From contig CAYWKS010000009.1 of assembly GCA_964458935.1 (NCBI GenBank), positions 60,725 to 124,724 of the forward strand: 64,000 bases of DNA, written 5' to 3'. The notes beneath the pieces are model-generated. The model was not told where the DNA came from and did not search any database. It was given only the letters and a program-made list of their open reading frames with translations. The DNA is from CAYWKS01 sp964458935 (GTDB taxonomy: Bacteria > Planctomycetota > Phycisphaerae > Phycisphaerales > Zrk34). Each line of letters begins with the position of its first letter. Position 1 is the stretch's first letter. The position numbers were made by a program, and so were the translations under genes. Shown here piece after piece: positions 1 through 8,249 of the stretch.

Positions 1-236
1 AGGCCCGTCTGCTGCGGCACGGCGGCGCGGATCTGCGCCTCGGTCATCGTCATGGCATCGAGCCTGTCCTTGGCGTAGTCCTGGGGTCGGACCCGATCGG
101 TGTTGTACTTGAACACGGGGTGCTCGAAGATCGGACTCTCGTAGGGCTTGTCGGGGGCGTCGGCGGCGATCGCCGCGCCGGTCAGGCCGCCGAGCACCAC
201 GAGACACGCCAGGACTTGCTTGCTGATTGCATGCAT
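1..236 (-). CDS. Secreted protein of unknown function (C-terminus off the window)
   Basis: Read on the minus strand from ATG at 236, the frame stays open to the left edge, so only the first 78 or so residues are visible. It begins with a typical signal peptide: a short start with one Lys, a hydrophobic stretch (VLACLVVLGGLTGAAIA) and a probable cleavage after AIAA before DAPDKPYE. The mature part (ESPIFEHPVFKYNT) matches nothing I recognise. A second ATG at 232 is in another frame. The upstream sequence on the same strand holds a tiny ORF, a hairpin and a terminator, so transcription may be attenuated. Export is well supported; function is unknown. Confidence 0.6.
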   Translation of the reverse strand, partial: MHAISKQVLACLVVLGGLTGAAIAADAPDKPYESPIFEHPVFKYNTDRVRPQDYAKDRLDAMTMTEAQIRAAVPQQTG

Positions 237-345
237 GAGGGATGCCACCTGTACATGGGGCAGGGCACACGAACGTTTCGTATGGTCTTGTACATTGTAA
301 GACGACGCCGGTGTGGGATGTAGTTCAGGCCCGCCGGGCCGGCAC

Positions 346-384
346 AAAAAAGCCCGCCGGGGATCGGGTGATCGCCGGCGGGCA
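346..384 (-). terminator. Rho-independent terminator
   Basis: On the minus strand a GC stem (GCCCGCCGG pairing with CCGGCGGGC) is followed by six T (346-351). It lies between the tiny leader ORF at 428-460 and the secreted-protein gene starting at 236. It would therefore either end a short leader RNA or attenuate transcription into that gene. Confidence 0.75.
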
Positions 385-392
385 CTTACGTA

Positions 393-476
393 GGGGGAAG
401 CTGCACAGGGGCAGTTCCGTCGAGCTGCTAGCTGTGCAGCCCCTTGATACAGTCAGACACTGGATCACCTCCTTTC
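393..476 (-). promoter_or_regulatory. Leader element: perfect Shine-Dalgarno plus hairpin
   Basis: The minus strand carries GAAAGGAGGTGATCCAG (476-460), the complement of 17 bases of the usual 16S rRNA 3' tail, followed at once by a GTG start. Downstream, CTGCACAG (432-439 region) can pair with CTGTGCAG (401-408 region), extended by GGGG/CCCC. This hairpin lies just before the terminator at 346-384. The arrangement resembles a leader or attenuator. Ligand and target are unknown. Confidence 0.45.
428..460 (-). CDS. Candidate 10-residue leader peptide (MSDCIKGLHS)
   Basis: GTG at 460 opens a ten-codon ORF ending in TAG. The ribosome site is as strong as one can be, with seven bases between GGAGG and GTG. 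The peptide MSDCIKGLHS has no run of a single amino acid that would mark classical amino-acid attenuation. Its last codons overlap one arm of the following hairpin, so translation would open or close that structure. Whether it is translated cannot be told from sequence. Confidence 0.35.
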   Translation of the reverse strand: MSDCIKGLHS

Positions 477-806
477 GAGAGAAGTCGTCCCAGCCGTCGC
501 CTCGACCGAATGGCTGACTGGCCCAATCGGCCCCGGCCGCCGGGTTTTCTCCGCCCCGGGCCGTCACCCAGGGCACCGCGCTCGTCGGGTGGAGGGAACC
601 GAACCCGACGCTCGATCGCGTGGGCGCCGTGAAGCTTCGTGGCGGTGTTCTTCCCGCGTAGGCTCCAACAGACCCATGCGCGACACCCGTATTATCGGCT
701 TGATGTTCGGCCGGTCAATCTTTTTTTGGCGAGAGAAGTCGGCGTCACTCGACGCCGCGGCGCCGACCGGGTAAGAATCAACGCACCGAACCCGAGGAGC
801 TGTCTC
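477..806. other. Intergenic region, no gene seen
   Basis: No ORF here has a start site and composition that convince. A run of seven T (720-726) and a TAAGAAT sequence about 30 bases upstream of the lipoprotein gene at 807 may belong to its promoter, but no good -35 was found. Confidence 0.4.
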
Positions 807-1169
807 ATGAGATACCGCCGTTTCATTCTGGCGTTGATGGTCTGTGCGATGGGGCTGATCGGTTGCGAAGGCGAGCCGGCCGGCGAGCCCAACGCGCCGG
901 AGCGGGCCGCCGCCGCCGTGCTTACGACGCATGCGTTCGAGGTCGAAGGCATGCATTGTGAAGGTTGCGTGAACGCGATCCGGATGTCGGTGGTCGAGCT
1001 GGCGGGCGTTCGATCGTGCGCGATCTCGCTGGACGCCAACACCTGCACGGTCGAGGTGAGCGATCCGCAGGTGGCGACGGCCGAGGCGATCGTCACCGCG
1101 ATCGAGTCGAAGGGCTTCAAGGCTTCGCCGATCCCGGCGGGCGGGGGGCGGCCCGGCGCGGGCGGTTGA
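807..1169 (+). CDS. Heavy-metal-associated (HMA) domain lipoprotein
   Basis: This 120-residue protein has a short lipoprotein signal ending in the lipobox MGLIGC (Cys20). After an Ala/Pro-rich linker comes a single HMA domain (about residues 41-110) with the metal-binding loop GMHCEGC, whose two cysteines bind Cu(I) or similar soft metals in this family. It is probably anchored to a membrane facing the periplasm, where it could act as a metal chaperone or mercury/copper scavenger. ATG at 807 follows a GAGGAG ribosome site; longer upstream readings would lose the signal peptide. nadE starts 14 bases downstream, so the two may be co-transcribed without an obvious functional link. Confidence 0.85.
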   Translation: MRYRRFILALMVCAMGLIGCEGEPAGEPNAPERAAAAVLTTHAFEVEGMHCEGCVNAIRMSVVELAGVRSCAISLDANTCTVEVSDPQVATAEAIVTAIESKGFKASPIPAGGGRPGAGG

Positions 1170-1183
1170 GGGATAACAGGCCC

Positions 1184-2884
1184 ATGCGGATCGCCCTGGC
1201 GCAGATCAACCCGACGGTCGGAGACATCGCCGGCAACACCACGCGGCACGAGGCGGCTATCCGGCAGGCGAGCGAGGCCGAGGCGGAGGTGGTCGTTTTC
1301 CCCGAGTTGAGCGTGATCGGCTATCCGCCGCGCGACCTGCTGATGAAGCCGGCCATGGTCGAACGGTGCGCCGCGGCGCTGGACCGGATCGCGGCCGGAT
1401 GCACGGCCGTGCGGGCGATCGTCGGGGCGCCCCTGGCGAATGATCAGCCGGGTCGGCCTCTGCGGAACGCGGCGGTGCTCTGTGCCGAGGGTCGCGTGGT
1501 CGACCGTCGTTTCAAGAGCCTGTTGCCGACGTACGACGTGTTCGACGAGCATCGCTACTTCGAGCCGGGCAAGCACACCGACGTGACCCGGGTCGGGCGG
1601 ACGCCGGTCGGCATCAGCGTCTGCGAGGACCTGTGGAACGCCGCCGAGCACTTCGAGCGGCGGATCTACCATGACAACCCGATCGACGAGCTGGCGGCGG
1701 CCGGAGCGCGGCTGTTCATCAACTGCTCCGCGTCGCCCTACGTCCGGGGCAAACACGCCAAGCGGCTTGCGATCATGCGCGGGCTCGCCCGGGAGCACGG
1801 CCTGCCCATCGTCTTCGTCAACCAGGTCGGCGCCAACGACGAGCTGATCTTCGACGGCGGCAGTTGTGTCATCGACGCCAACGGCCATCCGGTCGGCCAC
1901 GCCGCCCAGTTCGCCGAGGACCTGGTCGTCGTGGACGTGGACGTGTCCGGCGAGGGGGTCGGGCGGAAGCCGGAGGCCGGACCCCTCGTCGCGGCCGATG
2001 CCCACGACGACATGGCGTCGGTCTATGCGGCGCTGGTGCTGGGGATTGGCGACTACTGCCGCAAGTGCGGGTTCGACTCGATCGTTCTGGGCCTGAGCGG
2101 GGGGATTGATTCGGCGGTGACCGCCTGCCTCGCCGTCGGGGCGATGGGGGCGGCCAACGTCACGGGCGTGACCATGCCCTCGCGGTACAGCTCGGCCGGC
2201 TCAACCGGGGACTCGGAGCAGCTGGCCGCGCGGCTGGGGATGACCCTGCACACCATCCCCATCGAGAAGGCCCACCTGGCGATGGAGAAGACGCTCGAAC
2301 CGCTGTTCGCCGGGACGAAGCCGGGCATCGCCGAGGAGAACATCCAGGCGCGGCTGCGCGGGCTGATCCTGATGAGCCTGAGCAACAAGTTCGGGTCGCT
2401 GCTGGTCACGACCGGCAACAAGAGCGAGATGGCCGTCGGTTACTGCACGCTGTACGGCGACATGGCCGGCGGGCTCGCCGTCCTCAGCGACGTGCCCAAG
2501 ACGCTCGTCTACGAGCTGGCGCGATGGATGAACACCCCCGAGTGCGAGCTGCATCGGCGGGCAGGCGGCCCGCCCATCCCGCACGGCACCATCGACAAAC
2601 CCCCCAGCGCCGAGCTGCGACCCGACCAGAAGGACATCGACAGCCTCCCGCCCTATGACGTGCTCGACCAGATCATCGACCGTTACGTCGAGCGCGACGA
2701 GTCGGTCGACCGCATCATCACCGAGACCGGCTTCGATGCCGCAACCGTGGAGAAGGTCGTGAAGCTGATCGACCGCAACGAGTACAAGCGCAAGCAGACC
2801 CCACCGGGCCTGAAGATCACCGGTAAGGCGTTCGGCATCGGCCGCCGAATGCCCATCGCCCAGCGTTTCGATCCGCTGGGGTGA
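1184..2884 (+). CDS. nadE: Glutamine-dependent NAD+ synthetase
   Basis: The 566-residue enzyme converts deamido-NAD+ to NAD+ with ATP and glutamine, the last step of NAD synthesis. The N-terminal nitrilase-type glutaminase (residues 1-260) shows the catalytic triad regions: Glu in VVFPELS, Lys in RRFKSLLP, and Cys147 in SVCEDLW. The C-terminal synthetase (about 290-566) has the ATP-pyrophosphatase loop GLSGGIDSA near residue 305 and the TTGNKSEMAVGY motif. Length and domain order are normal for the two-domain form. ATG at 1184 starts exactly at the nitrilase core (MRIALAQINPTVGD). Confidence 0.96.
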   Translation: MRIALAQINPTVGDIAGNTTRHEAAIRQASEAEAEVVVFPELSVIGYPPRDLLMKPAMVERCAAALDRIAAGCTAVRAIVGAPLANDQPGRPLRNAAVLCAEGRVVDRRFKSLLPTYDVFDEHRYFEPGKHTDVTRVGRTPVGISVCEDLWNAAEHFERRIYHDNPIDELAAAGARLFINCSASPYVRGKHAKRLAIMRGLAREHGLPIVFVNQVGANDELIFDGGSCVIDANGHPVGHAAQFAEDLVVVDVDVSGEGVGRKPEAGPLVAADAHDDMASVYAALVLGIGDYCRKCGFDSIVLGLSGGIDSAVTACLAVGAMGAANVTGVTMPSRYSSAGSTGDSEQLAARLGMTLHTIPIEKAHLAMEKTLEPLFAGTKPGIAEENIQARLRGLILMSLSNKFGSLLVTTGNKSEMAVGYCTLYGDMAGGLAVLSDVPKTLVYELARWMNTPECELHRRAGGPPIPHGTIDKPPSAELRPDQKDIDSLPPYDVLDQIIDRYVERDESVDRIITETGFDAATVEKVVKLIDRNEYKRKQTPPGLKITGKAFGIGRRMPIAQRFDPLG

Positions 2885-2954
2885 TGTACGAACCGGGCAC
2901 CGGGCGGCATGCGACATGACCCGCGATGCTTGGTGCTCTTCGCGTTCTCCGCGG

Positions 2955-3977
2955 TCAATTATCGCCCCCGATGACCGCCAGGTTCTCCAGCACCATCTGC
3001 GCGCAGCGCCGCCAGGTGAACTGCTCGGCGTATGTCACGCATTCGGCCCCGTCCAGGTCCAGCGCCCGCAGGCACGCGGCTCGCAGGTCCGTGTCGATCG
3101 CCCCGACCTTGCCGTCGACGATGATGTCCTTCGGCCCGGGCACGGGGTACGCCGCCACCGGGAGCCCGCACGCCATCGCCTCGATCATGACCACGCCGAA
3201 CGTATCGGTCAGTGACGGGAAGACGAACACCTCGCCGCACACCACGTGGCGGGCCAGGTCCTCGCCGGTCTTGTACCCGACGAAATGCACACCCGGGTAC
3301 CGCGCCTTCAGGTCTTCCAGTGCCGGCCCGTCGCCGACGATGATCTTTGAGCCCGGCAGGTCCAGCTTGAGGAATGCTTCGAGGTTCTTCTCAACCGCGA
3401 CGCGGCCGCAGTACAGGAATCGCGGCCGGGGCAGGTCGTCCAGCGGCAACGCCTCACCCGGCCGAACCCGAAACCGGTCGTGCTTCACCCCGCGGGTCCA
3501 GACGACGATCCGATCGGCCCGGAAGCCGTGCTCCGCCAGGTCATCGCGGATCGACACGGTCGGCACGAGGATGCGCTCGGCCGGCTTGTGGAACCAGCGG
3601 ACCCAGGTGTACGTCGCCGCTTCGGGGATCTCGAAGTAGGCCTTGAGGTACTGGGGGAAACGCGTGTGGTAGCTGGTCGTGAAGGGGATGCGGCGTTTGA
3701 CGCAGTAGCGCCGCGCGGCGAAGCCCACCGAGCCCTCGGTGGCGATGTGGATCGCGTCGGGTTGCATCTGCTCCAAGGCCCGGCCCAGCCGCCGGCCCGG
3801 CAGGACCGCCAGGCGGATCTCCGGGTACTTGGGGGCGGCAAAGGTGCGAAACATCGCCGGGTGGATCACGTCGAAGCGGTGGCCCTGGCCGGCCAGTTCC
3901 TCGCGGACGTGGTTCCACGTCGTAACAACCCCATTGATCTGGGGATACCACGCGTCAGTGACGAGGCAGATATGCAT
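2955..3977 (-). CDS. GT4-family glycosyltransferase
   Basis: A 340-residue GT-B retaining glycosyltransferase. The N-terminal acceptor domain begins ICLVTDAWYPQINGVV and carries the YHTRFPQY region. The C-terminal nucleotide-sugar domain has FLYCGRVAVEKN and the family signature region PSLTDTFGVVMIEAMACG, with the Glu that contacts the donor sugar. It resembles MgtA/SqdX-like lipid or polysaccharide glycosyltransferases, but the substrate cannot be fixed from sequence. It is encoded alone. ATG at 3977 has no ribosome site; TACGCT (3986-3991) sits eight bases upstream, which fits a leaderless mRNA. Confidence 0.88.
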   Translation of the reverse strand: MHICLVTDAWYPQINGVVTTWNHVREELAGQGHRFDVIHPAMFRTFAAPKYPEIRLAVLPGRRLGRALEQMQPDAIHIATEGSVGFAARRYCVKRRIPFTTSYHTRFPQYLKAYFEIPEAATYTWVRWFHKPAERILVPTVSIRDDLAEHGFRADRIVVWTRGVKHDRFRVRPGEALPLDDLPRPRFLYCGRVAVEKNLEAFLKLDLPGSKIIVGDGPALEDLKARYPGVHFVGYKTGEDLARHVVCGEVFVFPSLTDTFGVVMIEAMACGLPVAAYPVPGPKDIIVDGKVGAIDTDLRAACLRALDLDGAECVTYAEQFTWRRCAQMVLENLAVIGGDN

Positions 3978-4051
3978 GACCCGCTAGCGTACCGGCTCCT
4001 CGGCGCCGGGTCACGCCTCACCCCTTCGGGCGAGATAACTCCGAATAAATC

Positions 4052-4079
4052 TTGCACTATTGCGTTTACGCTGTATAGT
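4052..4079 (+). promoter_or_regulatory. Sigma-70-type promoter
   Basis: TTGCAC (4052-4057), a 16-base spacer and TATAGT (4074-4079) give a good housekeeping promoter. Transcription would start near 4086, directly before a hairpin plus T-rich tail and about 155 bases ahead of the PEP-CTERM gene. Confidence 0.6.
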
Positions 4080-4092
4080 TCCGGTGGGACGA

Positions 4093-4125
4093 GAGGGAAG
4101 CCATATGGCCTCCCTCTTATTTTAT
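4093..4125 (+). terminator. Terminator-like hairpin in the 5' leader
   Basis: GAGGGAAGCC and GGCCTCCCTC form a stem around ATAT, followed by TTATTTTATT. It begins only a few bases after the predicted start of transcription. It therefore looks like an attenuator, or the end of a very short RNA, in front of the gene at 4241. Confidence 0.5.
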
Positions 4126-4240
4126 TGGGTGCCAGTGGCTTCTCTCTTGATGTTCCCGGTCGGGAATAATCGAAACATATCCCGTGGTTGGGCCAGTTCG
4201 CGTCGAACGACCACGAGCGGGAGGTTGCTGGAGAATCGTG

Positions 4241-4894
4241 ATGAAGAAGATTGCTGGCCTTGCCATTGCTGCCGTTCTTGCTGTTGTGTCGAGTGCTCAC
4301 GCCGGCATTGACGGACCCTACAGCGTCAATATCCCCACGACGAGCATCGGCGATCCCAATGTGACCGTGCAACTGCCCCAGTTCGACCCGTCGATGGGCA
4401 CCCTCGTCAAGGTCACGCTCACCCTCGACGTGACCACCACCGGTGGCACGATCGTCCACGACAACGAAGCGGGTTCGCCCAGCGACGTCACGCTTGGCGT
4501 CGGTGCGACCGTCGAAGCGTTCGCTCCGTCGGCCCTGACGGTCGTCGCCGTGCCCCTGCAGACCGACACCGGCTCGGTTGAGGCCGACAGCGACGCCGCC
4601 GCCGACTTCGTGGGCGACGACTCGTTCGCCATCGCCACCACCTCCGGTTCCGACGACGACACCGCCATGCTGCTCAACACCTTCGCCCCGTACGTCGGCA
4701 CCGGCACCTTCGATACCGTCATCAAGAACACGATCGAGACGTTCCTGTCGACCTCCGGCGGGTTTGGCCCCAACGACGCCAACCCCGGCACGTTCGACGG
4801 CACCGTGACCGTGACCTACGAGTACATCCCCGAGCCCGCCTCGCTGGCCCTGCTGGGTCTGGGGGGCCTGTGCCTGATCCGCCGGCGCCGCTGA
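4241..4894 (+). CDS. PEP-CTERM surface protein, choice-of-anchor E type
   Basis: The 217-residue product has a clear signal peptide (MKKIAGLAIAAVLAVVSSAHA) and a beta-rich, Asp/Thr-rich body. The segment LPQFDPSMGTLVKVTLTLD matches the choice-of-anchor E domain pattern. The C-terminus is a complete sorting signal: PEP motif in YIPEPASLALLG, a hydrophobic stretch and RRRR. It should be exported, then processed by the exosortase encoded at 19848 and displayed or released with exopolysaccharide. ATG at 4241 is chosen because it starts the signal peptide and follows GGAGA. A strong terminator follows at 4949, so the gene is monocistronic. Confidence 0.9.
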   Translation: MKKIAGLAIAAVLAVVSSAHAGIDGPYSVNIPTTSIGDPNVTVQLPQFDPSMGTLVKVTLTLDVTTTGGTIVHDNEAGSPSDVTLGVGATVEAFAPSALTVVAVPLQTDTGSVEADSDAAADFVGDDSFAIATTSGSDDDTAMLLNTFAPYVGTGTFDTVIKNTIETFLSTSGGFGPNDANPGTFDGTVTVTYEYIPEPASLALLGLGGLCLIRRRR

Positions 4895-4948
4895 TGAAGC
4901 ATCGCGACGCGATCGACTGACCGCGATGTTCTGGAAGTTTGCAGCCTC

Positions 4949-4982
4949 AACCGTCGCCCCTTCTCGGGGCGGCGGTTTTTTT
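4949..4982 (+). terminator. Rho-independent terminator
   Basis: Stem CCGTCGCCCC / GGGGCGGCGG with a short TTCTC-type loop is followed by seven T. It ends the PEP-CTERM transcript. Confidence 0.85.
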
Positions 4983-5120
4983 CGCATGCATCGCACCCGG
5001 CCGAGCGCCGTGCCGCGATGCGATAGTGCTGTAGCAGGCCTCCTACGCAGGCCCGGTCGCCGCCCGGCTACCGTCCGTTCGTGTTATACTCCATAAGCGC
5101 CTGTCCGACGGAGCCACGGC

Positions 5121-6014
5121 ATGGATGCCGCCGACCAGTCCCAACCTCAATCCCAACGCGTGGCGGACGCCTCGCCGGACGCCCGATCCCCTGTCCGGCC
5201 GCGCAGCATCGCGCTGATGAACCAGAAGGGCGGGGTCGGCAAGACCACGACCTGCGCGAACGTGGCCGCGGCCCTCGCCGAACTTGGCCGGGCCGTCTGT
5301 GTGATCGACCTCGATCCGCAGGCGCATCTCACGCTGCACCTGGGCATCGACCCCAACGAGCTTGACCATAGCGTCTACGACCTGCTGACCGAGGATGGGG
5401 TCGGCGTGGAGCAGGTCGCCGCGGGAGTGGGTGATCGCCTGACGGTCATCCCCGCCGAGGTGGACCTGGCCGGCGCGGAGGCGGAACTGGTCAGCCGCCC
5501 CGACCGCCAGTCGATCCTCGCCCGCAAGATGCAGCCGGTCCTCGACCGCTTCGACTACGTGCTGATCGACTGCCCGCCGTCGCTGGGGTTGTTGACGCTG
5601 AACGCGTTGTCGCTGGCGCGGGAGGTGATCGTGCCGATGCAGGCGCATTTCCTGGCGTTGCAGGGATTGAGCAAGCTGCTGGAGACCGTGCAGTTGGTCC
5701 GGGCGAGCGTGAATCCCCACATCGAGGTGGCCGGCGTCGTGCTCTGCCAGTACGAGGGGCAGACGAACCTGGCCAAGGAGGTCGTGGCGGACCTGGACGC
5801 GTTCTTCGATTCGGCCCGCGGGCAGGACTTGCCGTGGCGTGGCGCGAAGGTGTATCAGCCGCCGGTTCGCCGGAACGTGAAGCTCGCCGAGTGCCCGAGC
5901 TTCGGGCAGACGATCTTCGACTACGAGCCGTGGTGCGCCGGTGGGCGGGACTACCGCCGACTCGCCGAGGCGATCGCCGCGGAGGACGGCCCGACACCGA
6001 CCGCCGGGGGGTGA
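5121..6014 (+). CDS. ParA/Soj-family ATPase (no ParB alongside)
   Basis: This 297-residue protein is a deviant Walker-type ATPase of the ParA family. After a disordered Gln/Pro-rich start it shows the Walker A loop NQKGGVGKTTTCANVA, the A' segment VCVIDLDPQAH and the Walker B region YVLIDCPPSLG. ParA proteins move DNA or other cargo along nucleoids with a ParB partner, or act as Soj-like regulators. The next gene is a VanZ-MurJ fusion, not parB, so the partner is elsewhere. A TATACT -10 lies at 5085-5090. GC content and context are chromosomal; nothing suggests a plasmid. Confidence 0.9.
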   Translation: MDAADQSQPQSQRVADASPDARSPVRPRSIALMNQKGGVGKTTTCANVAAALAELGRAVCVIDLDPQAHLTLHLGIDPNELDHSVYDLLTEDGVGVEQVAAGVGDRLTVIPAEVDLAGAEAELVSRPDRQSILARKMQPVLDRFDYVLIDCPPSLGLLTLNALSLAREVIVPMQAHFLALQGLSKLLETVQLVRASVNPHIEVAGVVLCQYEGQTNLAKEVVADLDAFFDSARGQDLPWRGAKVYQPPVRRNVKLAECPSFGQTIFDYEPWCAGGRDYRRLAEAIAAEDGPTPTAGG

Positions 6015-6070
6015 GGGGGGCGGTGGCGGCCGCGCGGCCTCGACCACGGCGTCGGGTAACCTGATCGATC

Positions 6071-8116
6071 ATGCACCGACTCACCGCGCTGCGACTGATC
6101 CTCGTGCTGTACGCCGCGGCGCTGGCGGTGGGCACGCACTGGCCCCGGCTCCAGATCGCCGCGCCGGTCGACCCGCCGTTCGGCATCGACAAGTGGCTGC
6201 ACGTCGGGGCGTTCGCCGGGCTCTCCGTGCTGGTCTTCATGTCGCAACTGGTCCGGGTGCGATCGTTGCGCCGGTTCGCGGCGGTGCTGGTCGCGCTCGC
6301 GGCCTACGCCGTGACGGACGAACTCACGCAAAGCCTGGTCCCCGGTCGCTCGAGCGAACTGGGCGACGCGGCGGCGTCCTGCTGGGGCGTCGTCCTCGGG
6401 GGCGTGGCCTGGGTGATCGGCGTGGCGCTGCGGGAGCCCGGTGATACGTTCGTCCATGACGCACGCACCATGAGCCTGCTGACCATGGTCAGTCGCGTGC
6501 TCGGGTTGTTCCGCGACTGGGCGCTGGCGTTCGCGCTGGGGTTCGGCTGGGCGTACGACGGGTTCGTCATCGCGTTCATGATCCCCAACCTGTTCCGGCG
6601 GCTGTTCGGTGAAGGGGCGCTCGCCGCGGCGTTCATCCCCCGCTACGCCCGGCTGCGCGAGTCGGATGCGCCGGCGGCCGAATACTTCGCCGCGTCGATC
6701 GTCGCCACGGTCTGGCGGTGGTTGCTGGCGGCGGCGGCGGTGATCTGCCTGGGCGCAGTCGGCGTGAGCATCTGGCTCGCCGGTCAGCCGTGGTCCGGTG
6801 TCCTGCCGGCGCCGCTGACGGCGATCACGATCTGGTACATGCCGCTGGTCTGCGTGCTGGCGATCCTCGGCGCGGCGCTCCAGGTGCGCCGGCGCTTTTT
6901 CATCCCCTCGGCCGCGCCGGTCGTGCTGAACCTGGCGATCATCGCGGTGGCCCTGGCGGTCAGCCCGGCGGTGCTGGGCGTGGGCGACGTGGCGGCGGTG
7001 CACTGGATCGCCGCGGCGGTCGTCGTCGCGGGTGTCGCGCAGGTGCTCTGGGCGGGATCGGCCGCGCCGCGGATCGCGCGCGTGGGCATCAGGCCGCCGG
7101 CCGTGCCCTACGAGGCCGGGCGAGACGTCGACGCCGCTCGCCGCGGCATGTTCCGCCAGTGGGCGCCGATGACCCTGGCGTTGGCCGTCTTTCAACTCAA
7201 CGTGCTGGCCGACGTGGTCATCGCGAAGCTGCTGTCGGGCGAGCCGGGCCAGACGTTCACACTGCTGGGCTGGTCGCTGGAGTACCCGATGCGACACGGC
7301 GCGGTCGCGGTGCTGGGCGCGACGGCGCGGCTGTACGAGTTCCCGCTGGGCGTTTTCGGGATCGCCGTCGCCGCGGCGATCTACCCGGCGCTGTCGCGGG
7401 CCAGCGCGGACAACGATCGCTTCGCCGCGCTGGTCCGGCAGGGCCTGCGGCTGACCCTGTTCATCGGTCTGCCTGCGAGCGTGGGGCTGCTGCTGGTGCG
7501 TGAGCCGCTGGCGCGGACCATCTATTACAGCCGGGGCCAGATCGAGTCCGGCGACGCGGCGCGCATCGCCTGGGTGCTGCTGGGCTATGCGACGGCGGTA
7601 TGGGCCTACTCGATGAATCAGATCCTCACGCGGGTCTTCTACGCGCGCGATGACGCACGCACCCCGATGCGGCTGACCCTGCTCATGGTCGCGCTGAACC
7701 TGGTGCTGAACCTGGCGCTGGTGTGGGTGCCGGCGGCGGGCAACCCGATGGGTGAACGGCTGGGCGCGGCGGGGTTGGCGTGGTCGACCGCGATCACCGC
7801 CGCGATCCAGTGCGTGATCCTGCTCGTGCTCGCCCGTCGGCATGTGCGTCGACCCGTCGATCGGGCGGTCGCCGGCGGTTGGGCTCGCACGGCGCTGGCG
7901 ACGGCGGTCATGGCCGCGGCCACCGCGACGCTGGTCAACCGCGCGCCGGGATGGCTGGGGATGGACGCAGACCGCTTCAATCATGTGCAGACGGCGCTGT
8001 GGCTGGCGGCGTCGGCCGGTGGCGGGGCGGGTGTATTCTTCGTCGTGGCGAGGCTGATGGCGATGGCCGAACTGCGGTGGATCGGCTCGCGCCGCGACCC
8101 GGACCCCGAATCGTGA
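6071..8116 (+). CDS. VanZ-like domain fused to a MurJ-type lipid II flippase
   Basis: One 681-residue reading frame joins two membrane modules. Residues 1-115 form a VanZ-like domain with DKWLHVGAFAGL and the DELTQSLVPGRSSELGD signature. From about residue 130 the protein is a MurJ/MviN flippase (SRVLGLFRDWALAFALG, FVIAFMIPNLFRRLFGEGAL, then 12 or more helices) that moves lipid II across the inner membrane for peptidoglycan synthesis. The MurJ part is complete. The frame is open through the junction, with no internal start as convincing as ATG 6071. That start lies eight bases after TAACCT and lacks a ribosome site, which suggests a leaderless message. Confidence 0.88.
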   Translation: MHRLTALRLILVLYAAALAVGTHWPRLQIAAPVDPPFGIDKWLHVGAFAGLSVLVFMSQLVRVRSLRRFAAVLVALAAYAVTDELTQSLVPGRSSELGDAAASCWGVVLGGVAWVIGVALREPGDTFVHDARTMSLLTMVSRVLGLFRDWALAFALGFGWAYDGFVIAFMIPNLFRRLFGEGALAAAFIPRYARLRESDAPAAEYFAASIVATVWRWLLAAAAVICLGAVGVSIWLAGQPWSGVLPAPLTAITIWYMPLVCVLAILGAALQVRRRFFIPSAAPVVLNLAIIAVALAVSPAVLGVGDVAAVHWIAAAVVVAGVAQVLWAGSAAPRIARVGIRPPAVPYEAGRDVDAARRGMFRQWAPMTLALAVFQLNVLADVVIAKLLSGEPGQTFTLLGWSLEYPMRHGAVAVLGATARLYEFPLGVFGIAVAAAIYPALSRASADNDRFAALVRQGLRLTLFIGLPASVGLLLVREPLARTIYYSRGQIESGDAARIAWVLLGYATAVWAYSMNQILTRVFYARDDARTPMRLTLLMVALNLVLNLALVWVPAAGNPMGERLGAAGLAWSTAITAAIQCVILLVLARRHVRRPVDRAVAGGWARTALATAVMAAATATLVNRAPGWLGMDADRFNHVQTALWLAASAGGGAGVFFVVARLMAMAELRWIGSRRDPDPES

Positions 8117-8133
8117 TGATCCTCGCCATCGCC

Positions 8134-8158
8134 GCTTGCGTCCGCCCCGGTTATATCG
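8134..8158 (+). repeat. 25-base upstream element, copy 1
   Basis: GCTTGCGTCCG, three to four C/G, then GTTATATCG. It matches copy 2 at 8681-8705 at 22 of 25 positions and lies 92 bases before the start codon at 8250. It is probably a shared promoter or regulator site. Confidence 0.5.
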
Positions 8159-8249
8159 ATGAATAGCGCCGTCGGGTTCACCACCTTACGCAGACAGCAC
8201 GGTCGACAGCGCTTGGCCCGTTTACCCGGGCGGCGCAGGAGTACGACCG

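Noticed and set aside
460..476. Plus-strand match to the 3' end of 16S rRNA
   Set aside because: Only 17 bases match and nothing upstream resembles 16S rRNA, so it is not an rRNA gene fragment. The minus-strand reading as a ribosome site before GTG explains it better.
5121..6014. Plasmid partition locus (ParA here, ParB-like at 32880)
   Set aside because: The two genes are 27 kb apart, and the ParB-like protein is embedded in a terminase operon; no origin or replication gene is near ParA.
5951..7984. A 677-codon minus-strand frame opposite VanZ-MurJ
   Set aside because: Arg/His/Gln-rich low-complexity product; the plus strand encodes clear membrane helices and family motifs.
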